Below, in pieces: positions 26,521-37,686 of a stretch of DNA of 64,000 nucleotides. The DNA is taken from contig BSBM01000825.1 in assembly GCA_027924585.1 (NCBI GenBank), positions 246,501-310,500 on the forward strand, written 5' to 3'. The stretch comes from Larix kaempferi (Eukaryota; Streptophyta; Pinopsida; Pinales; Pinaceae). The notes beneath the pieces are model-generated. The model did not search any database. It was not told the origin of the DNA and saw only the letters and a list, made by a program, of their open reading frames with translations. Made by a program: the position numbers and the translations under genes. Position 1 is the stretch's first letter. Every line of letters begins with the position of its first letter.

Positions 26521-27761
26521 TCATATGTATACAGTCTGCACATCATTCTGTCCAAAACCTGTACCACATCCTGGACATTTGCGGTGTTGGGTCTCCAAGT
26601 TCCGTTGAATACAAGGGCCACAAAACAAGTGGAAACACTTGGAATCACAACCTATCATAAAGCACAAATAAAATTAATTTCAATTTGATCACAAATCCAA
26701 TAAATCTAAGATGAAAATGAACGCTGCTACTTCCCTTTCAGAACACTCGATGCAATGACACTAAGGTCATTAACAAACACTGAAACATCTAAGAATATAC
26801 ATGCTGGACTTAATAATGCTTACTTCTTTGGGCCTATCATGGAAAACACTGAATTTTAAAATTGCCTTGTACTCTTTGATTTCTTCTTGAAGTCTTCCTA
26901 CAACTGTTTCACCATCATTAAGGGAACAGAGGCACGTATATTTTGTGTTCAAAACAGCCAGTTCTTCCTCAAGTCTCTTTTTCCCAAACCTGGTGCATGC
27001 AATATGACAGATTGGATTGTTGAGCCATCTAATATATTACAACAATGATGTACAGGACTTGGGAAAATATTCTTTTAACTCACTTCTCATTCTTCAACTC
27101 CACTTGCAGATCAGTAATTCTGTGTTTGCACTGTTCAGCCTCCTTTTGCACAGCCTCAAGACATACCTTGAGAGATTGTAACTCTTTCTCTACATCTACC
27201 AATTTTCGCTCTGTGCTATCTAGAGTAAGTGCATGCTGCTGACCATCTTCAGTAACCTTTCCAATTTGATCCAAGTAAACCCTCACCTGCAAAATAAACA
27301 AGGGAAAGGGGGAAAAGATGAGAACAGAAATAGTGTGGTTATAATCCAAAGCTAGTTGCATATACTTCGTGGCAATGACCTTCTGTCTATCTATGATCGG
27401 CTAGAACTACTGGCTACGACTACTAGCTACCAGCTACCAGCTATCAGCTATGTATCTACAATTACACCAGGCTATGAAAACTGGTAACGACTAGTGGCTA
27501 TGGGATGCTGGGACATCGCTTGACGGAACATCATTTATTGTAACACTTACTACATATGCCGGAACAAATGATCTTGGATCATGTACAAATTCTATAACAA
27601 ATTGATCAGAACACTAGCACATGCCTCCATTCTAGGTCCATAAGCTTCCGTTTATACATCTCAGCTGAAGTACCAGCCTGCTGCAATTGCTTTGCCATAT
27701 GCTGTTTCTCCATAAGAAGAGCATTTTGAACCTGTTTTGTTTTCACACTCTCTGACACAAG
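26521..27761 (-). pseudogene. HUB/BRE1-type histone H2B mono-ubiquitin ligase, last four exons, RING disabled
   Basis: Exons (minus): 27761-27624 (LVSESVKTKQVQNALLMEK), 27286-27084 (VRVYLDQIGKVTEDGQQHAL, coiled coil), 26989-26824 (KKRLEEELAVLN ... GRLQEEIKEYKAILK) and 26651-26521 (CFHLFCGPCIQRNLE, HRKCPGCGTGFGQND, stop). This is the coiled coil plus C-terminal RING of HUB1/HUB2, the plant BRE1 orthologues that ubiquitinate histone H2B in the nucleus. Splices 27084/26989 and 26824/26651 are GT-AG and phase-correct. Three defects: the first two zinc ligands, normally KCSVC, read KFSVF (both Cys to Phe); one base is missing just after the last acceptor (VVI then shifted), throwing the RING out of frame; and no good donor follows the first exon. 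The N-terminal two thirds are absent. Confidence 0.88.
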
Positions 27762-28194
27762 CTGGAATGCAGAGCATCAATCCTCTTAGCATCAATAGAG
27801 AGATAATAGGTACTTGGTCAAAAAAAGATAACAACTGGTTGATCAACTGTGTCTCAAAAAGAGAGCAGAGAGCTTACAGAATCTGGATCATAATTTAAAA
27901 CTGCCATATGAAGGTAATCCTCCAAAATCAATCCATGAGATCTTTGACAAACTGTGAGTAGTGTGAATAGATACACCCCAAAGAACAAACTAGAAAAATT
28001 GGTCCAAATATTGAGCAGTCATTTGTAAAATTAGCCGCAACCAAAGTAATATCTTTGGCTTGCGTGTCGTGACCTTGCTATGGAAGAAATTGAAAAACGT
28101 AGTGTAGTTTCATACAGAAACAAGGCATGGAATAAGAACACATACAGAAGGATGAAGCAGAAAGAGGACATCATGGATGAAAGAAGAAAGGGGA
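27762..28194. other. Spacer with one unassigned open stretch
   Basis: On the minus strand, about 27975-27880 reads VCQRSHGLILEDYLHMAVL then NYDPDS, followed by GTAAGC, which could be an exon end. I do not recognise it. It could be a decayed upstream HUB exon (compare the family's DDYN-type segment), but this is a guess. Confidence 0.3.
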
Positions 28195-28507
28195 CATATA
28201 TATAAGATAATTCTATTCATTTCCATAGGTGACCAAAAGAGTAGGTCAATGGGACTATTAAATAGAGCAAATCAAATATCCCAGAGAACTCTTGGATCTG
28301 ATATCTCTGCATATGCGAACAGAGATCATGGGGCCAATCTGCTGGAAGAGCTCGAAAATATGGCCATCGGTAGCATTGGGATCCAGATCCTCCACATACA
28401 GAGATGTCGATACTAACTGGTTGGCCATATTTTTGCTCCCATTACCAATTGCCTGTTTGCTAGTGTGAAACAACAGGGTTTTGGGGTTGCACTTGAAGCT
28501 GTGCCAT
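28195..28507 (-). pseudogene. Poly(A)-binding protein (PABP) N-terminus and RRM1 start
   Basis: From the ATG at 28507 the minus strand reads MAQLQVQPQNPVV, the N-terminus typical of plant PABPs. It then changes frame and gives VSTSLYVEDLDPNATDGH, IFELFQQIGPMISVRICRD and SKSSLGY: RNP2 (SLYVEDL, normally SLYVGDL) and the rest of RRM1 up to SLGY. After SLGY another one-base shift yields LFNSPIDL, matching the RRM1 end. PABPs bind mRNA poly(A) tails in the cytoplasm; complete proteins have four RRMs and a C-terminal MLLE domain, none of which follow. A stop and two frameshifts show it is dead. No intron interrupts it. Confidence 0.85.
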
Positions 28508-28780
28508 TCTCACTTGACCCTTTTTTTGAGTTTCCCCAAAAGAAGTCATCAAAGGCTTTAGGGATTTTTCAAGGGATCAAAGAATGATGGAGAGATAATG
28601 TGATGAATAAGACAACATAAAATTTAGTGGAACAGAAATCAGGTACAAGCTTCTGAAAATCGTTTTCCCATACTTTCAATTCAATAATAATCACATAATG
28701 AATCTGAATAGCCAAAATACAAAGTAAAATCTAGAAAAAATTAGAGACAATTTACTTCGGGAGATTGCTCGGCGTAATGG

Positions 28781-28868
28781 ATCAGTATGTATGATGAATC
28801 GCTACACAAAACAGAGAAAAGTAAATCAGTATGTATGATGAATCGCTACACAAAACAGAGAAAAGTAA
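28781..28868. repeat. Perfect 44-bp tandem duplication
   Basis: The 44-bp unit starting ATCAGTATGTATGATGAATC and ending GAGAAAAGTAA occurs twice head to tail (28781-28824 and 28825-28868) without a difference, so it is a recent slippage or unequal event. Confidence 0.95.
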
Positions 28869-30690
28869 AATTACACTGCCAGAAGTATTGAGTGCCAAAG
28901 CCATTTGAATGATAGAATATTGTCAGATAAATTTGTTTGTAAACATGTGTTGTAGAACTTTTCTTTCTCTCAGTAATTCGTGGAGATCAGATCTATTGGA
29001 GGCCGTATTTTTTATTTTCCCTTTCAATCTATTTTCTAATTTACAACTAATTCATTTTTCATTCTTTTTAGTTTCCCTCTATTTTCTAATTTACTGCTCA
29101 TTCATTTTTTCATTTTTTTTAGTTTCTCTCTATTGTTACAATTGTTTTGTTTATATTCTTATTTTTCTTAATTTGATGATACTAGTTAAGTCATATATAT
29201 ATAATAACTATACAATATATTAATATTATATATGGGTGAAAAGATACATGGAAAAAAGGTTTTTGATAATTTAATTATTTTATATGTGAAAAGAGAAGGG
29301 GTTAGCTCAGATTGTGGGGGTATTATTATTATTATTATTATGTCCTTGACATGTAGTTTTTGAGTCAAGGGCATTAGTTTGGTTGATTTTATCAATATTG
29401 TTTTAGCTATAGTCCAAACATTGGGATTCACAATTCTTTAATCAAAAAGTTTTTTAAAAATCTGATTTATTTTCAATGTGATTGGGGCGTACATGATAAC
29501 GTCCGCCTCTTTTTTCCCTCCCCAAGGGGCGGTGGCGGGAGGACATCATGGGTGCCTAACATGCATTAATAGAATCGACATGCGGGCGGACATCATGGGT
29601 GCTTGACATGCATTAATTTGCATGCAGAGCTAGTCTATACAATACAACAAACGCACTAGTTCTCAAGCACTCAAATTCTTTGACACCGTAGAGATGAGAG
29701 GCAGAACAAACTATCATGCACCAGTTTAAGGTTTCTCTTAACAAGAACATTGGGTAGCAGTAGTAGACCAGAGGTAAGAGGAGCTCACAAGATGGATATA
29801 AAATGCAGACAGGTCATGGGTGCATCTTTCATGAAGGAGAGAAAGTCCATGCTCACCTCGATGCAATCAAGCTTCAAAATGACCCTCACGCAAGTCTTCC
29901 TTATACACAATTAGCTCCGGATCTCAGATGTCGTGGAATCTAAGATAGCGTGGAACACAAAGAGTGGAGGCACCATAATAGTCTTTACAAATGAGTGTAT
30001 TTCACACAAACTTCAACAATTACACTAGGAACAAGGGTTCGTTGCTATCTGTTCACCAATGGTTTTAATGCCAACAACAATGAGCTCCCACAATGTTTAA
30101 TGCAGATACAGATCTTGACACACCATCAACACGGGTACATGGATGGAGTCTACACTTCATGATGACAATGCGTTAGTAGTAAATGCTACAGGCTTCAACG
30201 TTCAACAATAATCACCAGCTCCACGATGATCTCGAAATCCACGATGTACACTGGCATAATACTTCAAAGAATTTGCAAAACATTGTCTTTCAAACAATCT
30301 TAATAAGATCGCAGCTCATAGAGCATAGAGGAGAGGTATCAACTTCACTATCTTCAGAGTTCAATCTATTCAAAGTTCAACTCACCGAAACATTATGGTT
30401 AAGCAACAATCTCCACGATATCTAAGAGTGGATGCATCCCTTCATTTTGTCAAGGAAAAAGAGTGAAAAAACTCATCTATCACTTGATAAAATATATGCA
30501 AGACATGATGTATTATCTAGATATCAACTCACCACACCCAAGGCACTAATTAGTAGAGAAACCCCTAAATGAGCATCTCAATGATTCTCTTATCATCTAA
30601 CACAATAGGTATCGGGATGGCCTCAAAGAAATGATCCCTTAGAAGACATGTATTGAAAAATTATCCAAATTGTGTACTATTTAGCCTGCA
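28869..30690. other. Gene-free stretch with small repeats
   Basis: T-rich low-complexity DNA at 28.98-29.2 kb, a (TAT)7 microsatellite at 29321-29341, and a ~30-bp direct repeat (GGACATCATGGGTGC..ACATGCATTAAT) at about 29541 and 29587. No gene recognised. Open frames near 30.2 kb have no known domain. Confidence 0.5.
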
Positions 30691-30910
30691 GGGGTGTAGC
30701 TCAACGGACGATTCACTTGATATGAAGGAAATGTTGTAAATGGAGGTCACTAGTTCAAATCACCCCGGTTTACCTATGCCCCATGCTTGCGGGCTGTGTG
30801 GGTGCACCTAGGGGTATAGTGGTAGCAGATGAGATTGGATCCCTGGACACATGTCACGTGAGTACCAGCCCCTTCCCAGTTGTCGATTCCCCTAGTTACA
30901 AAAAAAAAAA
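30691..30910 (+). mobile_element. tRNA-derived SINE with poly(A) tail
   Basis: About 220 bp beginning GGGGTGTAGCTCAACGG, which carries a Pol III A-box (TGTAGCTCAACGG), followed about 45 bp later by a B-box-like AGTTCAAATCACC. It ends in an 11-base A tail at 30900-30910. The second half contains another A-box-like stretch (GGGGTATAGTGGTAGCA) and a B-box-like GTTGTCGATTCCCC, suggesting two tRNA-like heads. I could not see a clean target duplication, so insertion is old or altered. SINEs are moved by LINE machinery; none is present here. Confidence 0.75.
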
Positions 30911-30913
30911 TGT

Positions 30914-31010
30914 TACAATTTACTAAATTTTAACACTACATATGGATTTGGAGATCCCTTAGAAAGAGGTCTCTGAATCCATCTGCAGTGTTAAAATTTA
31001 GTAAATTGTA
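30914..31010. repeat. 97-bp near-palindrome (fold-back / MITE-like)
   Basis: The outer 24 bp (TACAATTTACTAAATTTTAA then CACT) are the exact reverse complement of the last 24 bp. The inner arms (ATATGGATTTGGAGATCC against GGTCTCTGAATCCATCTG) also pair with a few mismatches, leaving only a small loop. It starts three bases after the SINE's A tail. It could be a MITE or a small-RNA-like hairpin. Confidence 0.85.
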
Positions 31011-31044
31011 CAAATTCATTATGAAAATTATAATTTTCGATTGC

Positions 31045-31312
31045 CGGAATGACACAACTAAAAATGACCACATAAATGACCAATTGTTATGTGGTCATTT
31101 TTAGTTTAGTTCTTATCTCCTGACAAAATTGGTCATTTATCTTGGTAATTTTTAGTTTAGTTCTTATCCCATGACCAAATTGGTCATTTATCCTGGTCAT
31201 TTTTAGTCAGTTCACTCAAAATTTCTAAATTTTGGTCATGTATTCCTTGAAAAAGCTGTGGTGACCAAATTGTTTGGTCGCTTGGTCACTTATCTCTCAT
31301 TTTGTACTAGTG
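31045..31312. mobile_element. CACTA-like terminus with GACCA/TGGTC subterminal repeats
   Basis: It ends CATTTTGTACTAGTG at 31312; the minus strand begins CACTAGTACAAAATG, a CACTA-type terminus. Inward are at least eight copies of GACCA(A/C) or its complement in both orientations, including a duplicated block (GGTCATTTATC(T/C)TGGT followed by ATTTTTAGT). No transposase and no opposite terminus recognised. Confidence 0.6.
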
Positions 31313-34300
31313 CAACCATTATTTTCTCACTGCTTCTTTTCGTTTTATGTGGTACAAAATTCTTCATGAGGGTTTAAATTCCTCTATTGTTATATAGAAT
31401 TACGATTTCACCTTTTAGGGATTTTGGATTTACTGAGCTTGTGATTATATATAGAAAGTGTATGGTGATATGGGTCCACTTTCTTGGTCGAATCCCTAAC
31501 CATGTTGAACCTGTCAAGTTTTGGGTTTTTTTTAATTAAAAAAGGCATGCGTCAAAATTGGTGCATTTGTAATACGGGAACGCACCTGTGAGTTCATCTA
31601 AATAACGCATTGAGTTTGACCTGCGTCACATCATTTTTAATTATTTTATAAAAATGAAAAAGTCGTTTGTCATGTCTCATTTCTCTGTTCATGGTGCACC
31701 GCATTTACTGTAACTCACCGGATTTACTATAATGCGTCATTTTTTTAATATTTTACGAAAATGAAAAAGCTAATTTTAATATTTCGATTTGCTGTTACGA
31801 GTTCGACATATTGGAATTAACACACCGGTGCGGTTTTGTCACTAATGCACCGGGTCGTTTAATGTATACAAGCGCACCAAAATTAGATTTATTCTTTTTA
31901 ATATTTTTTTTTTCCGTATTTTGAAGGTTTGTAATTTGTTTATGAAATATATTGATATCTTTTTTATTTAATGGTACATGTTTTTTATTGATAGAAAATG
32001 CATGTTACGAGTTCAATGAACAACAACTTTAATCAACATGATGGGAGCACATCGAGAATTACGAAGAAAGCAATTGCTTTTAATTAATTTGTTTGAATTG
32101 TTTGTAAAGTTAACTAATATGTATTAGTTAATGTGTGACATGTAGTTCCAAAAAATGAGGAAGCTCAATAATAATCTTACCAAACTAACTCTATAAGAGC
32201 GTAAAATGTTGATGGAAAATTTGTAGATGGATGAATCAGGTGAATACAAAATAAGTCAATATGAATTATTCATTGAAATTTGAGTAATAATCTTCTTAAT
32301 TAAGAATATTCACTAATATGTTTCAAATAACGTAATTCACATATCATGAATTTTATGCAGGTACTGACAGAAACAAAAGTCAATGTCATCATAAGAAAAC
32401 AAAATTATGGAAGATGCAAATGATGATCAATTGGTCCTTAGCTCATTTGGAGTGGTGTTGGAAGTTAATAGAAGGGGCAAAGAATTTTATAATACTATGG
32501 GGGATTTAGTGGAAAGAACGTACAGCCGTACTTTTCACTTACAATACAAAAACCAATCAAATGATTAAAAGAATCAGATCATATGTAAACTACAATAGGC
32601 GTTCCCATAGCAATGGTCAATGAGACCTGTCAGGCTTGCAATATCAAAAACATACAACAACAAAAAAGAATCATTCAAAATGTAATATTCCTAAACATGT
32701 ATATGTAGAATATGTATCTAAAACTATTACAAAGCGTCATTCATTCAATAATTTTAATTTTATCATATTTATTTTTCATATCAACAGAGAAATAGTTTGA
32801 TGTCATTTTACATTTTTAGGAAGATCATGAGAATCCCAAAGTGTGTACGAGGTGATATGTGAAATGTGCCAGTATGGATGTCCAAGAAAGTGTACAAGGA
32901 GATGGTCAAGAAAATGGACATAATTGCATCGCAAGAAGAGCCATATCAACAACAACGTGCTTAAAATGTATAAAATCATTGGTTTTTAGGTTTATGTTAT
33001 ACATTTCATTAATTAATTCGAAATTAAATATTAATTTTGAATTGTTTTGTTGCAGAAAAGAAAAGAAAATGAAACCCATTCAGCACACAAGACATGATGA
33101 CAAGGAAAATTTAAGGGGTTGATAGCAAAGTTTGTGAGTATTTTTTATTTTGTTGTAAGAAGTAAACATTTCGTAGTGGTTGTAATTGGTATATTTATTT
33201 TTTTAATTTGTTTTCATTGGCAATCCTTACATGCCTTCAAATAGGTGTTAACATATAAAGATGAGCCATCAAAAGAATTGATTGACATTTCGTCAAGCAA
33301 TGGTTGTGAGAATATGTTGGCATATCAAAAATTAATTGTGGATTTTGTAAGTCTCTATATTGTTTCACTTCTCTCGTTTTATAATTAATAAAATAACAAA
33401 AAACTTTTATATTAAATCTATGATTTGTGACGGGGCATAACACTTGCATGAAACAAAGTATTTAGTGGAGCCAATATAAGACTTATTGATAGAAGGCATG
33501 AGATTTGGTTTGAGAGAATGTGTATCATTCATGACTTCATTATTTCTATGGTATGTCACTTTTCAATTTACATTAGTGTATACTATCTATTTATTTTTCA
33601 TTATTCCCGTTGGTAATGTAGATACACTCAGTATACTTTATTTTTATGTTTATAGATGGAAGTTAAAGAAGAGGAAAAAAACGAGCCAATCAACAAAACA
33701 TTCCACAAAATAACCCAATTGATACAAGTGGCTCGAGCACCTATAACAGTTCCAGTGAAGAATGATGCTCTGTATTTAATTTTGATGTTAATGCAAGTTC
33801 TTGTATATTTTGAAATAATTGTTTCTGAAAATAAGACATTTTGTATAATAATGTACTGGGCATAGTGTCTAAATTCAAAGACGAGTTACCAATAAGTGTA
33901 ACAATAATTACATGCATGTTGACATTTTGATTATTGTTGTTTCTATGTTGTCATATTTTGTATGACAAATGCATTCTTATTGATATATATAAAATAAAAA
34001 AAATTATTCTATTGCATTCTTCATTATTATTGTCAAATGTAACATGTGAAATGGTACATTGGTAATTTTTTTTCCAAGAAAAAAATGCGTATTTTCATTC
34101 AAGATGGAGAAAAAATAAATTATTCACTACCACACAACACTCGTAAATGGTAATTTGGTAATTAAATGTATGGAGGATTAAATATTACAATAGATTCTTG
34201 CATCTATGATATAAGAAATTAATTCAAATAAACAATTTAAATAGTTAAAATTGAAATCAATTTTACTGTAAACAAATATTTCAATTTAAGATGAATAATT

Positions 34301-34538
34301 GAATTAAAAAAATAAAAAATATAATATATATATTTGAATGAAATATCAGTAGCCATTCTTCAAAGAATCGTACTAAGGTGTTTTTAAACTACCATTGTGC
34401 CACGGTGCGTATATACTAAACGTGCGCACCGGTGAGTTTACAACATTGAGCATTGGTGCGTTTACAGAATTGAGCACCGGTGCATTTATAACATTGAGCA
34501 TCTGTGAATTTTATTATATTAATTGCACTGATGCATGT
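31313..34538. other. Unclassified AT-rich region with CACCGGTG-type motifs at both ends
   Basis: Very AT-rich. Weak open frames at 32.4-33.9 kb (for example a plus-strand reading LTYKDEPSKELIDISSSNG near 33245) look like exon remnants of an unknown gene, possibly transposon-related, but I do not recognise a domain. The flanks, 31.54-31.87 kb and 34.40-34.51 kb, both carry the palindromic word CACCGGTG and related GCACCGGTGCG repeats, hinting at a degraded DNA transposon of about 3 kb. Confidence 0.4.
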
Positions 34539-35511
34539 TGTGTGCAAACAATCTGTTAACGCAGACGAAAACAGATCTCTCTAGACCTAAATGGTTTAGA
34601 TCTAGCACAAAAGAGTACACAACATAAAATCCTTCCTAGTTAGATTAGATTGCAAGATAGATGAATCAACCTTGTGATTGCAATCCCTTTCTCTTTGCTT
34701 GACTTACTTTCGGTCATTCGATCTCCGATTGCAAAATAAGATAGAAGAGATGGAAACAAGCAAATGGCATGAAATCATATATATACGAATCTAACTAGAT
34801 AAGCAATCAAAGAATAAAATCATAAATGATATTACAAGACATAACACATTTATGGAAAGATGTTTATATTAATGTAAATTGCAGCATATACAAAGTGAGA
34901 GGAGTTACAACCAAATCTTTGACGTCGCGACTCCAACATGAATGATCTTGCCTCAAAGATCCAAAGCCTTCTAACTTCTTATGGGAAAAGAAGATGATCC
35001 TAAGTGAATTCCACCAGCATGAGGGTGCATAATCCTTCCTCCTTTAACAATGAAGTGAGGGGTTGTATATATAGGGCCAAAGGGATAGAATAGGTTGAGG
35101 ATTTAAGGGATAGGTCTAAGGAATCATCCCACTAGGTTAGGGGATCAAGAGACACCTACCCAAGCATCTAGGGATAAGCCTCCACATCACCAAGCTTCGA
35201 GAAATCACTTGAAGCTTCCTTTTACCCACTTTAACCAACTCCGACTCACCTTGCACGAAGGAAACTTGCATCAAAAGTAGATCACCGCTCCATGTACAAA
35301 GGCACACTGCATTAGCGATGTGCTCTGCTAAGGTGCAGAGTGCGTCACCTCGAGTTCGACGCTCCTTGCATGAAGGCAGGGTGCGTTGGGGTGACTACAA
35401 AAGGTAAAGGGAAAGGACAAAAACCTTCCTTATTGTTTTATCCCAGGGAACTTCAACGATTAAGGAATGGAGATGACACAAAACTCATGGTGACGATATT
35501 TTGGTGTAACA
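34539..35511 (-). repeat. Element A left LTR (3' LTR)
   Basis: A direct repeat of 51059-52030. Its start is ambiguous by two bases because of a TGTGTG run. Landmarks shared with the partner: GATCTCTCTAGACCTAAATG, ACATAAAATCCTTCCTAG, and the end GGTGTAACA. On the minus strand a TATA box (CCCTATATATAC) lies about 450 bp from the LTR's 5' end. Confidence 0.93.
35063..35073 (-). promoter_or_regulatory. TATA box of element A left LTR
   Basis: TATATATA on the minus strand, in a position equivalent to 51592-51602 in the right LTR. It divides the LTR into about 440 bp of U3 and 520 bp of R-U5. Confidence 0.6.
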
Positions 35512-35526
35512 GAATGGCCCCCAAAG
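35512..35526 (-). promoter_or_regulatory. Polypurine tract of element A
   Basis: Minus strand ACTTTGGGGGCCATTC directly abuts the left LTR, as expected for the second-strand primer of reverse transcription. Element B has a matching tract (CTTTAGGGGGCATC) next to its LTR. Confidence 0.7.
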
Positions 35527-35655
35527 TATGAAGTCGGTAAAATAGAACGAGTGAAGTGATTTGTAAAAGGAATGAGGCAAGAATCATCGGTTGGAAATGG
35601 AATTATGTCGTACAACTGACTCTGGGATATATGTCTCATATGACCCATAACATGG

Positions 35656-37681
35656 TGCAATGTCCCTTGTTAGGAATTTTATTAAAATGGCAATTTTTCA
35701 CTTTTTTCCCTAGTTTGACCTTTGACTAGTTTTGAGCTCTAGGTCCCCAAATTGCTCCAATTGCTCCCAAATCTTCTGAGAAGGTATATGGATGATGTTA
35801 GAACATAAATATGTATTTCATGGATGCTTTTGTACCTTTAAAATACTTCTTCAAATCCTCTTTCAATTCTGGCGAATGTAGGGAACTTTACTAGTAATTT
35901 CCCTTTGACTAGTATTGGTCTCTACGTCTCGAATTGACTCCAAATGCCTTCAAATATTCAAGGAAGGTGTATGAATGATATTAGGAATTGAATATGATGT
36001 TCAGGGATGATATATGGCCACCAAAATGCCTCTGAAAACTCTCTTAAGATTCTGGACCAAGTATGCAATTTTACTAGTAATATGGGGTTCAAATCCCCCT
36101 GGGGTAAGTACTGAAAATGGCTTCCCAAATGCCTCCAAAGCTAGTCAAATTTCTGAAAAGAGGTAGGGAATGTATTAAGTATATTATTAAGGTCTCATGT
36201 GCACCATTAATTGATTATTATATCTGTTCCAACCCTCTCCCATTCAACTGCAAAAATCACCAATTCGACCCTTGGGGAAATGGCACTATTTCTTCTCCCA
36301 ATGCAATTAAACTGAGTAAAAATACTTCAAATTCTCAAGTATAGTACATGAAACTTGTAAAATACATCCATGGAATTCCATTAATCACAAATTCATTAGA
36401 GAATCATCCATTCATTCGAAATCATCATCAATACATTGGTTCACAACAAGGTAGTGGGGAAATGGCATTGTTCTTCCATTAAAAATGAGATTTATACATT
36501 TCTACTTGGAATTTTGACCTGAAACTTTATGGAGATGAAGAATAGAGTATTTAATTCATGTTACAAAATAAATGGGACATTATAATCTCCCCCAAAGAGT
36601 ACAATAGCTCACCAAAAACGGCCTCCCTCAAGGATCAAGAATATGCCATCAAAACTAGAAATGGTTGAAGGAGTGAGCTGCAATAGAAGAAACCATGAGC
36701 TGCCCTGTATCTTACACCTAAAAATAAAGACTCCATTAAACCTCCAAATGAAAGGTCTGAATGGCCTTTCCAATTACCAACTTGGATGGGAATCTTTCAC
36801 CCTCGAAATTGGCTAAGGCAAGAAACTAGTCATCCACTAGCTCTCCCTCTTCACAAATGCAATTGCAAATTCTACAAATGATCAAAAGCTGGTTTCATTC
36901 TTTGTTATTGAAATTTATAAATTTCTAATGTCCTCCATGGATCGAATTCCTTCCAAGAGACTCATGCCAACTCAAGTTGGGAAGAGATTCCAAAGAACGC
37001 CACTTGTACAATAATTCCTAGTCTCCCACTTCCACCAAATCACATGTGGAAGCATCTTAGCTGCCCTAACACCCTTGAGCGCCCTCTTGGAGTCTATTTT
37101 TAGCCCTGAAATGTCATATATGTCATATGTCAGCCTTCAGGTCTGATTTGTGTCATAGGTGTCATAGCATCTTCATCATTGTTGTCATAGAGCTAGGGAA
37201 TCTAGCCCAAGTGTCTCACTAGCTCCACATTGCCTCTTCCTCTTCCATGGGAGTTACTCTTCCTCTATATTTTGACCTTGGATGATTCATGCCATGAATA
37301 ATACATTTTGGACTCCCCCAAGTATGTTACCATTCACCTTGAATTCGAATTGGTGAGAGAATGATGCCAAATGTAGTGGGGAAATCTAGCCATATGTGGG
37401 TCCCATTTCCTCCATGTGTCTTCATGATCAAATGCCACTTTGATTTTCACTTGTATATATTTATTTAGCTCCTTTATTAAATATTTATGCCACTCTAATG
37501 TTCAAACATCATTTATTATCCCCATTATTCCAAATCCCAAAGCTTCCACCCCAAACCTAGGAAACTAGTAATTTTCCTCCTGGGCAATTATTTGACCTTT
37601 AACATCAATTTTCCAAACTCTAATGAATATGGCCAATGTGATTGGACCATTGTGACCCAATTCCAAATTTGGGACATGACA
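35656..37681. mobile_element. Solo LTR (about 2.03 kb) nested in element A
   Basis: It begins TGCAATGTCCC and ends GGGACATGACA, near-perfect inverted termini with TG...CA ends. It is flanked by the 5-bp direct repeat CATGG (35651-35655 and 37682-37686). Element B lacks it at the equivalent place (between about 55440 and 55450), confirming an insertion. No internal coding region is present and no second copy is seen, so it is a solo LTR left after recombination, or a short non-autonomous element. Confidence 0.88.
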
Positions 37682-37686
37682 CATGG

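Noticed and set aside
26521-26651. Functional HUB RING exon
   Set aside because: The reading frame entering this exon is shifted by one base and the first two zinc ligands in the preceding exon are Phe.
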